From positions 1 to 64,000 of the forward strand of contig NZ_JAAGOH010000006.1 in NCBI RefSeq assembly GCF_010499455.1: a stretch of DNA of 64,000 nt, in the 5' to 3' direction. This stretch comes from Ideonella livida (GTDB lineage Bacteria > Pseudomonadota > Gammaproteobacteria > Burkholderiales > Burkholderiaceae_C). The stretch's first letter is position 1; each line of letters starts with the position of its first letter. Below are positions 35,732 through 45,693 of this stretch, piece after piece. The notes below the pieces were generated by a model that was not told the origin of the DNA, did no database searches, and was given only the letters and a program-made list of their open reading frames with translations. Made by a program: the position numbers and the translations under genes.

Positions 35732-37210
35732 ATGAATCGATTGCGCCTCTGGCTTGGTGCCGCCCGCGAATGGGCGCCGGCCATGCTCATCCTGGTGGTG
35801 GCCGCCCTGGTGGCGGTGTATGTGGCCTACCGCCTGCTCGACCCCACGCCGCCGCGCCGCCTGGTGATGGCCACCGCCGGTGAACAGAGCGCCTATCACG
35901 TGCTGGGCCTGCGCTACCGGGACGCGCTGCGGCCCTACGGCATCACCGTGGAGCTGCGCAACACCGCCGGCTCGGCCGAGAACCTGCGCCTGCTGACCGA
36001 GGAGGACGGCCCGGTGGATGTGGCCTTCGTGCAGGGGGGCACCTGGCAGGCGCCGGTCAGCGACGAGGAGGAGCTGCCGGAGCTGGTGGCCCTGGGCGGC
36101 CTGTTCCATGAGCCGGTCTGGGTCTTCTACCGGGAGGACAGTGCGGTGCGCCTGCTGGGCGGCTGCGACAACCGCGACACGGAGGCCGAGCGCCTGCGCG
36201 CCCTGCGCTGGGGCGCCCGCCCAGCCCGCCTGAAACTGGCCAAGAGCGCCGCCAGCGAGCCCGGCAAGGTGGTGGCCGAGGTCTGCGGCGAGCTGCCCGG
36301 CCTGCATGCGCTGCGCGGCTGGAAGGTCAACGCCGGCGCCGACGGCAGCGGCGTGCAGCTGCTCTCACGCCGGCTGCTGGAGGCCGCGGGCCTGGACCAC
36401 CGCGACCTGACGCTGAGCCACCAGGCCAACACGCCCGCCGTGGTGGAGCTGCTGGAGGGCCGGCTCGACGCCATGGTGTTCATCTCCGCGCCGGAGGCCT
36501 CGCTGATCCAGATGCTGCTGCAGACCCCGGGCATCAAGCTCATGAGCTTCGAGCAATCGCAGGCCTATGCCCGCAAGCTGCCCTTCCTGAGTGCGGTGAC
36601 GCTGCCGCGCGGCGTGGTCGATCTGGGCCGCGACCTGCCCTCGCGGGACATCCAGCTGGTGGCGCCCACCGCCTCGCTGGTGGCGCGCGAAAGCCTGCAC
36701 CCGGCCCTGGTGCAGCTGCTGATGCAGGCGGCCGGCCGGGTGCACGGCACCCCTGGCTGGTTCGCCCGAGCGGGCGAGTTTCCGCATGCCGAAGGCGCCG
36801 ACTTTCCGCTGGCCGACGAGGCCACGCGCTACTACAAGAGCGGCAAGCCCCTGCTGCAGCGCTACATGCCCTTCTGGATGGCCAACCTGATCGACCGCAT
36901 GTGGGTGGCGCTGCTGTCCATCATGGTGGTGCTGATCCCGCTCTCCCGCCTGCTGCCGCCGCTCTACGTGTTCCGCATGCGCTCGCGGGTGTTCCGCTGG
37001 TATGCCCGGCTGCGCGAGATCGAGACCGCCGGCCAAGGTGTCGCGGCCGACCACGCCGCCCTGCTGGCGGAACTGGCTGAGCTGGAACAGCGGGTGGGCC
37101 AGGTGAAGGTGCCGCTGTCCTACGCCGAGGAGCTCTACGCCCTGCGCCAGCACATCGACATGGTGCGGGCCCGGCTGCAAGAAGGCGGCAGCGCCTCACC
37201 GGCGGCCTGA
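35732..37210 (+). CDS. TAXI-type substrate-binding protein, membrane-anchored, orphan
   Basis: A 492-residue protein of the TAXI family, whose members usually deliver substrates to TRAP transporters. N-terminal membrane helix at about 17-36, then the binding domain with LVMATAGEQSAYHVLGLRY, the typical start, and the VDVAFVQGG strand. A second membrane helix lies at about 390-413 (WVALLSIMVVLIPLSRLLPPL), followed by a charged, probably cytoplasmic helical tail of about 80 residues (LREIETAGQGV onward). No TRAP membrane subunit (DctQ/DctM) is near. The extra helix and tail suggest sensing or protein contact rather than transport. ATG 35732. Confidence 0.8.
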   Translation: MNRLRLWLGAAREWAPAMLILVVAALVAVYVAYRLLDPTPPRRLVMATAGEQSAYHVLGLRYRDALRPYGITVELRNTAGSAENLRLLTEEDGPVDVAFVQGGTWQAPVSDEEELPELVALGGLFHEPVWVFYREDSAVRLLGGCDNRDTEAERLRALRWGARPARLKLAKSAASEPGKVVAEVCGELPGLHALRGWKVNAGADGSGVQLLSRRLLEAAGLDHRDLTLSHQANTPAVVELLEGRLDAMVFISAPEASLIQMLLQTPGIKLMSFEQSQAYARKLPFLSAVTLPRGVVDLGRDLPSRDIQLVAPTASLVARESLHPALVQLLMQAAGRVHGTPGWFARAGEFPHAEGADFPLADEATRYYKSGKPLLQRYMPFWMANLIDRMWVALLSIMVVLIPLSRLLPPLYVFRMRSRVFRWYARLREIETAGQGVAADHAALLAELAELEQRVGQVKVPLSYAEELYALRQHIDMVRARLQEGGSASPAA

Positions 37211-37213
37211 AAC

Positions 37214-37239
37214 CCCCCCGGGCCGCAGGGCCCGGGGGG
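37214..37239. terminator. Hairpin between convergent TAXI and kup genes
   Basis: Inverted repeat with 11-base arms (CCCCCCGGGCC, loop GCAG) filling most of the 34-base gap between the two stop codons; could terminate transcripts from both sides. Confidence 0.65.
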
Positions 37240-37244
37240 CGCGC

Positions 37245-39131
37245 TCAGATCTCGACCTTGGCGCCCAGCTCCACGATGCGGTTGGAGGGCAGGTTCAGGA
37301 AGTCGGCCATGTCCGTGGCGTTGCGGTGCATGCTGGCAAAGAGCTTTTCCCGCCACAGCGCCATGCCCTGCCCCAGTGTGGGGGTGATGGTCTCCCGGGA
37401 CAGGAAGTAGCTGGTGTCCATGTCATCCAGCGGCACCCCGTGCTCCTGGAGCATGCGCAGGGCCTCGGGCACGTCGGGCTCGTCCTTGAAGCCGAAGTGC
37501 AGGCTCACCTGCCAGCAGTCGTGCCCCAGCGCGGCAACGGCCAGGCGCTGGGCGGCGGGCACCCGGGGCACCTCATGGTGGCGCACGGTGACAAACAGGT
37601 TGTGCTCGTGCAGCACCTTGTTGTGCTTGAGGTTGTGCATCAGCGCATTGGGCGTGAGGCCCTGGTCGGCCACCAGGAAGACGGCGGTGCCGGGCACGCG
37701 CACGGGTGGGCTGATGAAGACGGCCTCCAGAAAGCCCTCCAGATCGATGGCCTCGTCACGCAGCTTGGCGTGCATCAGGGCCCGACCCTGCTGCCAGGTC
37801 AGCATCAGCAGGAACATGCCGGCACCGATCACCAACGGGAACCAGCCACCGGCCACCAGCTTGAGCAGGTTGGAGAGGAAGAACAGGATGTCGACCACGA
37901 AGAAGAAGCCGGTGGCCGCCACGCACAGCGCCAGCGGGTACTTCCAGCCGTAGCGGATCACGAAGAAGGTCATCACCGTGGTGATGGTCATGTCCAGCGT
38001 CACCGCAATGCCGTAGGCCGAGGCCAGGCTGGAGGAGCTCTTGAACAGCGCCACGGCCAGCACAATGAAGACATACAGGCCCCAGTTGACGAAGGGCACG
38101 TAGATCTGGCCGGTGTCACGCTCGGAGGTGTGCTTGATCGTCATGCGGGGCAGGATGCCCAGCTGGATGGCCTGCTTGGTGACCGAAAAAGCCGCCGAGA
38201 TGAGCGCCTGTGAGGCGATGACCGTGGCCGCGGTGGCCAGCCCGACCAGCGGCAGCTGCGCCCACTCCGGCGCCATCATGAAAAAGGGGTTTTCCACCGC
38301 GCTGACGTCGCCCAGCAGCAGCGCCCCCTGCCCGAAGTAGTTGACCACCAGCGCGGGCATGACCAGGCCGTACCAGGCGATGCGGATGGGCCGCTTGCCG
38401 AAGTGGCCCATGTCGGCATAGAGCGCTTCGCCGCCGGTCACGCACAGCACCACCGCCCCCAGGGCGATGAAGGCCACCAGCGGCTGCTGCTGCACGAACT
38501 GCATGGCATACCAGGGGTTGATGGCCACCAGCACCGCCGGGTTGCGCATCACATGCGGCAGGCCCAGGGCGATGAGGGTGAAGAACCAGATCAGGGTGAT
38601 CGGGCCGAACCACTTGCCGATGCCGCCGGTGCCGAAGCGCTGCACGGCGAACAGGCCGGTGAGCACCACCAGGGTGATGGGGATGACAAAGGCATGCAGT
38701 CCGGGTTCGGCCACCTCCAGCCCCTCCACCGCCGACAGCACCGAAACCGCCGGGGTGATGACCCCGTCGCCATAAAAAATGGCGGTGCCGAACAGGCCCA
38801 CCACCATCAGGACGTTGCGCAAGGCCGGCCGGTCCTTCACCGCGGTGGTGGCCAGCGCCAGCATGGCGATCAGGCCCCCCTCGCCGTTGTTGTCTGCGCG
38901 CAGGATGAGCAGGACGTACTTGACCGAGACGATGAGCGTCATCGTCCAGAAGATCAGGCTCAGCACCCCCAGGATGTTCTCGGGCGTGGCCGGCACATGA
39001 CCCGCATGGAACACCTCCTTGAGCGCATACAGCGGGCTGGTGCCGATGTCGCCATACACCACGCCCAGGGCGGCCAGGGTCAGGGCCGGCAGGGCACTGC
39101 GGGTGCCGGCGTCAGCAGATGGGGCGCTCAA
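37245..39131 (-). CDS. kup: Potassium uptake protein Kup
   Basis: Inner-membrane K+ symporter of the KUP/HAK/KT family. 628 residues with about 12 transmembrane helices in the first 430, beginning [23 protein letters not shown], the family signature; also [32 protein letters not shown] and [10 protein letters not shown]. The soluble C-terminal domain (about 450-628) includes [29 protein letters not shown]. No ATG is available near the homologous start; the codon used is TTG at 39131, with only a weak ribosome-binding site. It stands alone; the next gene, gshA, is about 108 bases downstream in the plus direction. Confidence 0.94.
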   Translation of the reverse strand: MSAPSADAGTRSALPALTLAALGVVYGDIGTSPLYALKEVFHAGHVPATPENILGVLSLIFWTMTLIVSVKYVLLILRADNNGEGGLIAMLALATTAVKDRPALRNVLMVVGLFGTAIFYGDGVITPAVSVLSAVEGLEVAEPGLHAFVIPITLVVLTGLFAVQRFGTGGIGKWFGPITLIWFFTLIALGLPHVMRNPAVLVAINPWYAMQFVQQQPLVAFIALGAVVLCVTGGEALYADMGHFGKRPIRIAWYGLVMPALVVNYFGQGALLLGDVSAVENPFFMMAPEWAQLPLVGLATAATVIASQALISAAFSVTKQAIQLGILPRMTIKHTSERDTGQIYVPFVNWGLYVFIVLAVALFKSSSSLASAYGIAVTLDMTITTVMTFFVIRYGWKYPLALCVAATGFFFVVDILFFLSNLLKLVAGGWFPLVIGAGMFLLMLTWQQGRALMHAKLRDEAIDLEGFLEAVFISPPVRVPGTAVFLVADQGLTPNALMHNLKHNKVLHEHNLFVTVRHHEVPRVPAAQRLAVAALGHDCWQVSLHFGFKDEPDVPEALRMLQEHGVPLDDMDTSYFLSRETITPTLGQGMALWREKLFASMHRNATDMADFLNLPSNRIVELGAKVEI

Positions 39132-39239
39132 GGGTAGGGGTCCGCGACAAGGAAAGGAGCGCGATTGTCGCCCCGCCCACGCCCGGCCGCCAGCAGCCGC
39201 GGATCGGCCGTGGCGGCATCGCCACCCGGCGCGGCCCGC

Positions 39240-40535
39240 TCAGTCGAAGGTTTCGGCGTCGGGGTCGGTGGCCTCCAGCTCGTAGGCCGCGGCCAGCATG
39301 GCCAGGCGGCCGATCACGCCGTACATGTAGAAGCGGTTGGGGGCGCTGGCGCCCGGACGCTCGCCAGGCCGGGGCAGTTGCGGGCTGTCGGCAAAGGCCA
39401 GCGGCACGAAGCTGGAGCCCGGGGCGTTGAGGTTCTCATCCACTCCGCGGGCAGCATGCACGCGGTAGAAGCCGCCCACCACATAGCGGTCGATCATGTA
39501 GACCACCGGCTCGGCCACCGCGTCGTTCATGCGCTCGTAGGTGGGCACGCCCTCCTGGATGATGACCTGGGTCACGGGCTGACCGTCCTTGACGGTGGCC
39601 ATCTTGTTCTTGGTGCGGCGGTTGACCTCGTCAAGCTCCTTGGCGTCGCGCACGGTCATGATGCCCATGCCATAGGTGCCGTTGTCGGCCTTGACGACGA
39701 CAAAGGGCTTCTCGTTGATGCCGTATTCCTTGTGCTTGCGGCGGATCTTGGACAACAGGGCGTCGACCTGGGTCTGCACACAGTCCATGCCGCTGCCGTC
39801 GTTCCAGTCCACCTCGCCGCATTGGGTGAAGAGCGGATTGATCAGCCACGGGTCCATGCCCAGCAGCTTGGCGAATTTCTTGGCCACCTCTTCATAGGCC
39901 TCGAAGTGCCGGGTCTTGCGCCGTACCGCCCAGCCGGCGTGCAGCGGCGGCAGCAGGTACTGCTCGTGCAGGCCCTTGAGCACCTCGGGCACGCCCGCGG
40001 AGAGGTCGTTGTTGAGCAGGATGGTGCAGGGGTCGAAGTTCTTGAGGCCCAGGCGACGGGGCGTGCGCAGCAGCGGCTCCAGGGTGAGGTGGCCGCCGTC
40101 GGGCAGCGGCAGGTCCGTCGGGGCGGTCAGTCCCTCGTCGAGCGAGCCCAGCCGCACGTTCAGCCCCGCCAGGGTGAAGATCTGCATCAGCCGCTGCACG
40201 TTCTGCAGATAGAAGCCGTTGCGGGTGTGCTTCTCGGGGATGAGCAGCAGGTTCTTGGCCTCGGGGCAAATCTTTTCGATGGCCGCCATGGCGGCCTGCA
40301 CCGCCAGCGGCAGCATCTGCGGGGTGAGGTTGTTGAAGCCCCCGGGGTAGAGGTTGGTGTCCACCGGCGCGAGCTTGTAGCCGGCGTTGCGGATGTCCAC
40401 CGAGGTGTAGAACGGCGGCGTGTGCTCCATCCACTCCAGGCGGAACCACCGCTCGATGGCCGGCATGGACTCCAGCACCCGCTGCTCAAGCTCGTTGATG
40501 GGGCCCGTCAGGGCGGTGACAAGGTGGGGAACCAT
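39240..40535 (-). CDS. gshA: Glutamate-cysteine ligase (short proteobacterial type)
   Basis: Makes gamma-glutamylcysteine, the first step of glutathione synthesis. The 431-residue protein belongs to the short gshA type found in beta-proteobacteria and acidithiobacilli, not the E. coli type; landmarks are WMEHTPPFYTSVDIRNAG, LYPGGFNNL, PEKHTRNGFYLQNV, EVDWNDGSGMD and KADNGTYGMGIMTVRD, the last like an ATP-grasp loop. ATG 40535 has a GGAG site; a 29-residue upstream extension is not used. It stands between kup and amtB without clear operon partners. Confidence 0.92.
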   Translation of the reverse strand: MVPHLVTALTGPINELEQRVLESMPAIERWFRLEWMEHTPPFYTSVDIRNAGYKLAPVDTNLYPGGFNNLTPQMLPLAVQAAMAAIEKICPEAKNLLLIPEKHTRNGFYLQNVQRLMQIFTLAGLNVRLGSLDEGLTAPTDLPLPDGGHLTLEPLLRTPRRLGLKNFDPCTILLNNDLSAGVPEVLKGLHEQYLLPPLHAGWAVRRKTRHFEAYEEVAKKFAKLLGMDPWLINPLFTQCGEVDWNDGSGMDCVQTQVDALLSKIRRKHKEYGINEKPFVVVKADNGTYGMGIMTVRDAKELDEVNRRTKNKMATVKDGQPVTQVIIQEGVPTYERMNDAVAEPVVYMIDRYVVGGFYRVHAARGVDENLNAPGSSFVPLAFADSPQLPRPGERPGASAPNRFYMYGVIGRLAMLAAAYELEATDPDAETFD

Positions 40536-40741
40536 GGGCGCACTCCAGCACGAAGGCCCCTGTCCGCAACGGCCCGGGGTCCAGGGAATTCTGGCATGTG
40601 GGGCCGTCCGGCAGGACTGCAAGGGCCGCCCGCCCTGCGCCCGCGACCATGAAAAAAGGGGACCACCTCACGGCGGCCCCCAAACTCGCTCCGAAACTTG
40701 TCGGGCTGGCGGCGCGGGGGCCGCCAGCGTCATGGCTCACA

Positions 40742-42274
40742 TCACTTGTTGTAGGCGGTTTCGCCGTGCGAGGTGATGTCCAGACCTTCGCGCTCCTCGT
40801 CTTCCGGCACGCGCAGGCCGATGACCAGGTCCACGATCTTGAAGGCGACCACCGAGACCAGGCCGGACCACACCACAGTGATCAGCACAGCCTTGAGCTG
40901 GGTCCACACCTGGGTGGCGATGCTGTAGGCGTCCGGGGCGATCATGCCCACGGTGACCCAGTCGCCGACGGCGCTGGGGCCGCCCAGGTTGGGCGAGTTG
41001 AAGACACCGGTCAGGACCGCACCCAGGATGCCGCAGACACCGTGCACGCCGAAGACGTCCAGGGAGTCGTCAGCGCCCAGCAGACGCTTCAGGCCGTTCA
41101 CGCCCCACAGACCGGCAAAGCCCGCCAGCAGGCCGATGATCAGCGCGCCGCCCACGCCGACGTTGCCGGCGGCGGGGGTGATGGCGACCAGACCCGCCAC
41201 GGCGCCGGAAGCGGCACCCAGCATGGAGGCCTTGCCCTTGTGCAGCGCCTCACCAGCGGACCAGGACAGCACGGCAGCGGCGGTAGCCACCAGGGTGTTG
41301 ACGAAGGCCAGGGCGGCAAAGCCGTTGGCTTCCAGGGCGGAGCCGGCGTTGAAGCCGAACCAACCCACCCACAGCAGCGAGGCACCGACCATGGTCAGGG
41401 TCAGGCTGTGCGGCGCCATGGCTTCCTTGCCGTAGCCCACGCGCTTGCCGATCATGTAGGCGCCCACCAAGCCCGCCACAGCGGCGTTGATGTGCACCAC
41501 GGTACCGCCGGCGAAGTCCAGCGCACCCATTTGCCAAATGAAGCCGGCCTTGCCGTTCATGGCGTCCACGACCTCAGCGCCGGTGTAGGCGTCAGGGCCC
41601 ATCCAGAACCAGACCATGTGGGCGATCGGGGCGTAGCTGAAGGTGAACCACAGCACCATGAACAGCAGCACGGCGGAGAACTTGGCCCGCTCAGCAAAGG
41701 CGCCAACGATCAGGGCACCCGTGATACCGGCGAAGGTGGCCTGGAAGGCGACGAACACGATCTCCGGGATCACCACACCCTTGCTGAAGGTGGCGGCGTT
41801 GGCGAAGGTGCCGGCGACGTTGTCCCAGGTGCCCTTGAGGAACAGCCGGTCAAAGCCACCGATGAAGGCGTTGCCCTCGGTGAAGGCCAGGCTGTAGCCG
41901 TACACGGCCCACAGCACGACGATCAGCGAGAAGGTCACCATCACCTGCATCAGCACGGACAGCATGTTCTTGCTGCGCACCAGACCGCCGTAGAACAGGG
42001 CCAGGCCCGGCACGGTCATCAGGATCACCAGCAGGGTGGACACCATCATCCAGGAGGTGTCGCCCTTGTTGGGGGTGGGGGCCGGGGCGGCGGCGGCCTC
42101 GGCCGCAGAAGCGGGCTCGGCAGCCGGTGCGGCCGCGGCGGCAGGCGCGGCGGCCTCAGCAGGGGCAGACGCCGTCACCGCCACGGGGGCAGAAGCGGCG
42201 TCCTGCGCGAAGGACAACCCCGAGAGCCCCAGGGCGGCGAAGCCCAGGGCCAGGGAAGCAATGAACTTTTTCAT
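40742..42274 (-). CDS. amtB: Ammonium transporter AmtB
   Basis: Inner-membrane ammonium channel, trimeric. The 510-residue precursor has a signal peptide (1-23, ending LSFAQ) and then an unusually long Ala/Pro/Glu-rich linker (about 25-68) before the first core helix at WMMVSTLLVILMTVPGLALFYGGLV. Eleven core helices follow, with IAHMVWFWMG and FGVHGVCGILGAVLTGVF bearing the pore histidines. The cytoplasmic tail ends GLDITSHGETAYNK. It is 28 bases downstream of glnK in the same operon; GlnK blocks this channel when nitrogen is plentiful. Confidence 0.95.
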   Translation of the reverse strand: MKKFIASLALGFAALGLSGLSFAQDAASAPVAVTASAPAEAAAPAAAAAPAAEPASAAEAAAAPAPTPNKGDTSWMMVSTLLVILMTVPGLALFYGGLVRSKNMLSVLMQVMVTFSLIVVLWAVYGYSLAFTEGNAFIGGFDRLFLKGTWDNVAGTFANAATFSKGVVIPEIVFVAFQATFAGITGALIVGAFAERAKFSAVLLFMVLWFTFSYAPIAHMVWFWMGPDAYTGAEVVDAMNGKAGFIWQMGALDFAGGTVVHINAAVAGLVGAYMIGKRVGYGKEAMAPHSLTLTMVGASLLWVGWFGFNAGSALEANGFAALAFVNTLVATAAAVLSWSAGEALHKGKASMLGAASGAVAGLVAITPAAGNVGVGGALIIGLLAGFAGLWGVNGLKRLLGADDSLDVFGVHGVCGILGAVLTGVFNSPNLGGPSAVGDWVTVGMIAPDAYSIATQVWTQLKAVLITVVWSGLVSVVAFKIVDLVIGLRVPEDEEREGLDITSHGETAYNK

Positions 42275-42302
42275 GATGGGCAGAACTTGTGGGTGGGGTA
42301 CG

Positions 42303-42944
<642 letters not shown>

Positions 42945-43022
42945 TCATGACGTCCACTTCTTCACGTTCCGGCCGCACCGGGACGGCCCATTTGCGGGCG
43001 GCGCGGCCGGCGGAACCCCCCC

Positions 43023-44549
43023 ATGGCCCTGGCCCGTGTCCACAGCCGCTCCCTCGAAGGCCTGCTCGCGCCGGCCGTCGAAGTCGAAGTCCACCTCTCC
43101 AACGGCCTGCCCAGCCTCACCCTGGTGGGCCTGGCCGACACCGAGGTCAAGGAAGCACGCGAGCGGGTGCGTGCCGCGCTGCAGGAGAGCGGATTGGGTT
43201 TCCCCCACAACCAACGGGTGACCGTCAACCTGGCCCCGGCCGACCTGCCCAAGGAGTCCGGGCGCTTTGACCTGCCCATCGCTGTGGGCATCCTGACCGC
43301 GCAGGGGCTGCTGCCCGAAGCGGCGGTGGACCAGTTCGAGTTCGCCGGTGAACTCTCGCTAGCCGGAGAACTGCGTCCAGTACGCGGCGCCCTGGCCCTG
43401 GCCCTGGCGGCACGTCGCGCGGGCGGCACACGTTGCCTGGTGCTGCCCCACGCCAGCGCCCGCGAGGCCGCCAAGGTGCCCGGCGTGCGGGTGCGGGGGG
43501 TGGGCCACCTGGGCGAACTGGTGCTCGCCCTGCAGGGTCCTGCCCCCGAGGCAGCGCTGCGCGTTCCGGAGCCCTTGCCCGAGCCCCCTCAGGCCGATGG
43601 CCCGGACCTGGCCGATGTGAAAGGCCAGGCCGGGGCCCGGCGGGCGCTGGAAGTGGCGGCCGCCGGCGGCCACAGCCTGCTGCTGTCGGGCGTCCCGGGC
43701 AGCGGCAAGTCCATGCTGGCCCAACGCCTGGCCGGCCTGCTCCCCCCCATGAGCCTGGACGAGGCCCTGTCCTCCGCCGCCCTCATGGGCCTGCTTCGGG
43801 AGCCCCCTGGCACCTGGCATTTCGGCCAGCGGCCGATGCGCAGCCCCCACCACAGCGCCAGCGCCGTGGCGCTGGTTGGCGGTGGCGGCACCCCTCGACC
43901 TGGCGAGATCTCCCTGGCCCATGGCGGCGTGCTCTTTCTGGACGAGCTGCCGGAATTCCCACGCAGCGCGCTGGAGGCACTGCGCGAGCCGCTGGAGACA
44001 GGCGAGATCACCATCTCGCGTGCCGCGCGCCAAGCGCGCTTTCCAGCCCGCTTCCAGCTGGTGGCGGCCATGAACCCCTGCCCCTGCGGCTGGCTGGGCG
44101 CCGCCGCTGGCAGCGGGCGCAGCTGCCGCTGCACGCCCGACCAGGTGGCGCGCTACCAGGCCCGGCTGTCCGGCCCCCTGCTCGACCGCATCGACCTCAC
44201 CCTGCAGGTGCCGGCCATGCCGCCGGCCGAGCTGTTGGCCGGCGCGGCCGGCGAATCCAGCCAGCAGGTGCGGGAGCGGGTGGTGCAGGCGCGGGCACGG
44301 CAACTGGCCCGGCAGGGGCTGATCAACCACGCCCTGCCCCCGCCGGGTCTGGACGAACACTGCCGCCTGGCGCCCCGCGCCCAGGCCTTCCTGAACACCA
44401 CCGCCACGCGCCTGGGCTGGTCCGGACGGGCGCTGCACCGGGTGCTGCGCGTGGCCCGCACCTGCGCCGACCTGGCCGCCAGCCCCGACATCGACGTGCC
44501 CCATCTGGCCGAAGCCATCCAGTACCGCCGCAGCCTGCCGGGCGCCTGA
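43023..44549 (+). CDS. comM: ComM/YifB family AAA+ ATPase (Mg-chelatase-like)
   Basis: A hexameric AAA+ helicase that helps branch migration during natural transformation. The 508 residues have an N-terminal Lon-protease-like domain (about 1-170, including GLPSLTLVGLADTEVKEARERVRAAL), then the AAA+ core with Walker A GVPGSGKS, Walker B FLDELPEF, MNPCPCG and sensor region, and the C-terminal Mg-chelatase-like lid ending VPHLAEAIQYRRSL. ATG 43023. Whether the organism is transformable cannot be told from the gene alone; the family is widespread. It is followed at 38 bases by a glycosyltransferase. Confidence 0.95.
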   Translation: MALARVHSRSLEGLLAPAVEVEVHLSNGLPSLTLVGLADTEVKEARERVRAALQESGLGFPHNQRVTVNLAPADLPKESGRFDLPIAVGILTAQGLLPEAAVDQFEFAGELSLAGELRPVRGALALALAARRAGGTRCLVLPHASAREAAKVPGVRVRGVGHLGELVLALQGPAPEAALRVPEPLPEPPQADGPDLADVKGQAGARRALEVAAAGGHSLLLSGVPGSGKSMLAQRLAGLLPPMSLDEALSSAALMGLLREPPGTWHFGQRPMRSPHHSASAVALVGGGGTPRPGEISLAHGGVLFLDELPEFPRSALEALREPLETGEITISRAARQARFPARFQLVAAMNPCPCGWLGAAAGSGRSCRCTPDQVARYQARLSGPLLDRIDLTLQVPAMPPAELLAGAAGESSQQVRERVVQARARQLARQGLINHALPPPGLDEHCRLAPRAQAFLNTTATRLGWSGRALHRVLRVARTCADLAASPDIDVPHLAEAIQYRRSLPGA

Positions 44550-44586
44550 GGCGCCGCCGACCCGCACCGTAAACTGACCGGTGTCC

Positions 44587-45693
44587 ATGTCCGCCACCGG
44601 CCCGACCCCACTCTTCACCGTCGCCTTCCTCGCGTGCAACCGCAACGCGGACCGGTACTGGCAGGACGCCTCCTACCTCTACCGCTGCGGCAACCTGGGC
44701 CTGGCCCTGCGGGCCCGGGGCGTGCGGGTGCTGCACGGCCACTACAGCCGCTGGCCGGCGCACCGGCGGGCCGACGTGGTGGTGCTACACCGTCCGCGCT
44801 GGACCCTTTCCCTGGCCTGGCACTGGCGGCGGCTGCAACGCAGCGCCGGCCGCCTGCTGGCCGATGTGGATGACCTGATCTTTCTGCCCGACGCGGCGGA
44901 AGACAGCCCCGCCGTGCGCAACGGCCTGGCCACGACTGCGGACATGCGCCGCCAGTACCAGGCCCATGCGCAAGCGCTGACACGGGTGGCGGGGCTCAGC
45001 GTGTCCACCGAGCCCCTGCTGGAAGAGGCCACCCGGCTACACGGGCAGGCCTCGCTGCCTGCGGCCACCCCAGCGCCCGCCTGGCTGCACCTGCTGCCCA
45101 ACGCCGCCTATGCCGGCTGGCGGTGCGCCGCGGCCCCCCCCGCGACCCAGGCCCCAGACCGCCACGCGCCCCCGCGCCTGCTGCGTTACCTGGCGGGCAC
45201 CCGCAGCCACGACCGTGACCTGGCGCTGGTCGAAGGCCCGCTGCGCGCGCTGCTGGACCGACACCCCCAGCTGCGCCTGGACATCGTCGGCCAGGTGGAC
45301 AGCACGGCCCTGTCCGGCCATCCACGGGTCCAGCTGCATCCGCGCGTACCCTTTTCGCGCTACCAGCCCTGGGTGCAGCAGGCCGACCTGCTGCTGGCCC
45401 CGCTGGAGAACACCCGTTTCAACCGCTGCAAGTCCGCCCTCAAGTGGATTGAGGGCGGTTGCTGGGGCCGCCCAGTGCTCGGCTCTCCCCTGCCCGACGC
45501 CCTACGCCTGGACCCCGAGGCCCCCACCGCGCCAGCGGACCCGGAGGCCTGGCAGGCGCTGCTGGAGCGGGCGGTGAGCGAGCCGGGCTGGTCACTGGAC
45601 GCCGGCGAGCGCCTGCGGGCCAGCGTGCAGGCCCGGGCTCAGGTCCAGGCCCTGGTCGACCCCTGGCTGCGCTGGGCGGGGCTGGACGCATGA
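44587..45693 (+). CDS. GT-B glycosyltransferase-like protein
   Basis: A 368-residue protein of the GT4-like class, paralogous to the one at 33487. N-terminal half: FTVAFLACNRNADRYWQDAS and then ADVVVLHRPRW; C-terminal half: LDIVGQVDSTALSGHPRVQLHPRVPFSRYQPWVQQADLLLAPLENTRFNRCKSALKWIEGG, containing the FxRCKSA motif shared with the paralogue and the usual KxxE contact. ATG 44587; a GTG two codons earlier is possible. Its stop overlaps the start of the next gene (ATGA), so the two enzymes are made together. It marks the start of the polysaccharide locus. Sugar and acceptor unknown. Confidence 0.75.
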   Translation: MSATGPTPLFTVAFLACNRNADRYWQDASYLYRCGNLGLALRARGVRVLHGHYSRWPAHRRADVVVLHRPRWTLSLAWHWRRLQRSAGRLLADVDDLIFLPDAAEDSPAVRNGLATTADMRRQYQAHAQALTRVAGLSVSTEPLLEEATRLHGQASLPAATPAPAWLHLLPNAAYAGWRCAAAPPATQAPDRHAPPRLLRYLAGTRSHDRDLALVEGPLRALLDRHPQLRLDIVGQVDSTALSGHPRVQLHPRVPFSRYQPWVQQADLLLAPLENTRFNRCKSALKWIEGGCWGRPVLGSPLPDALRLDPEAPTAPADPEAWQALLERAVSEPGWSLDAGERLRASVQARAQVQALVDPWLRWAGLDA

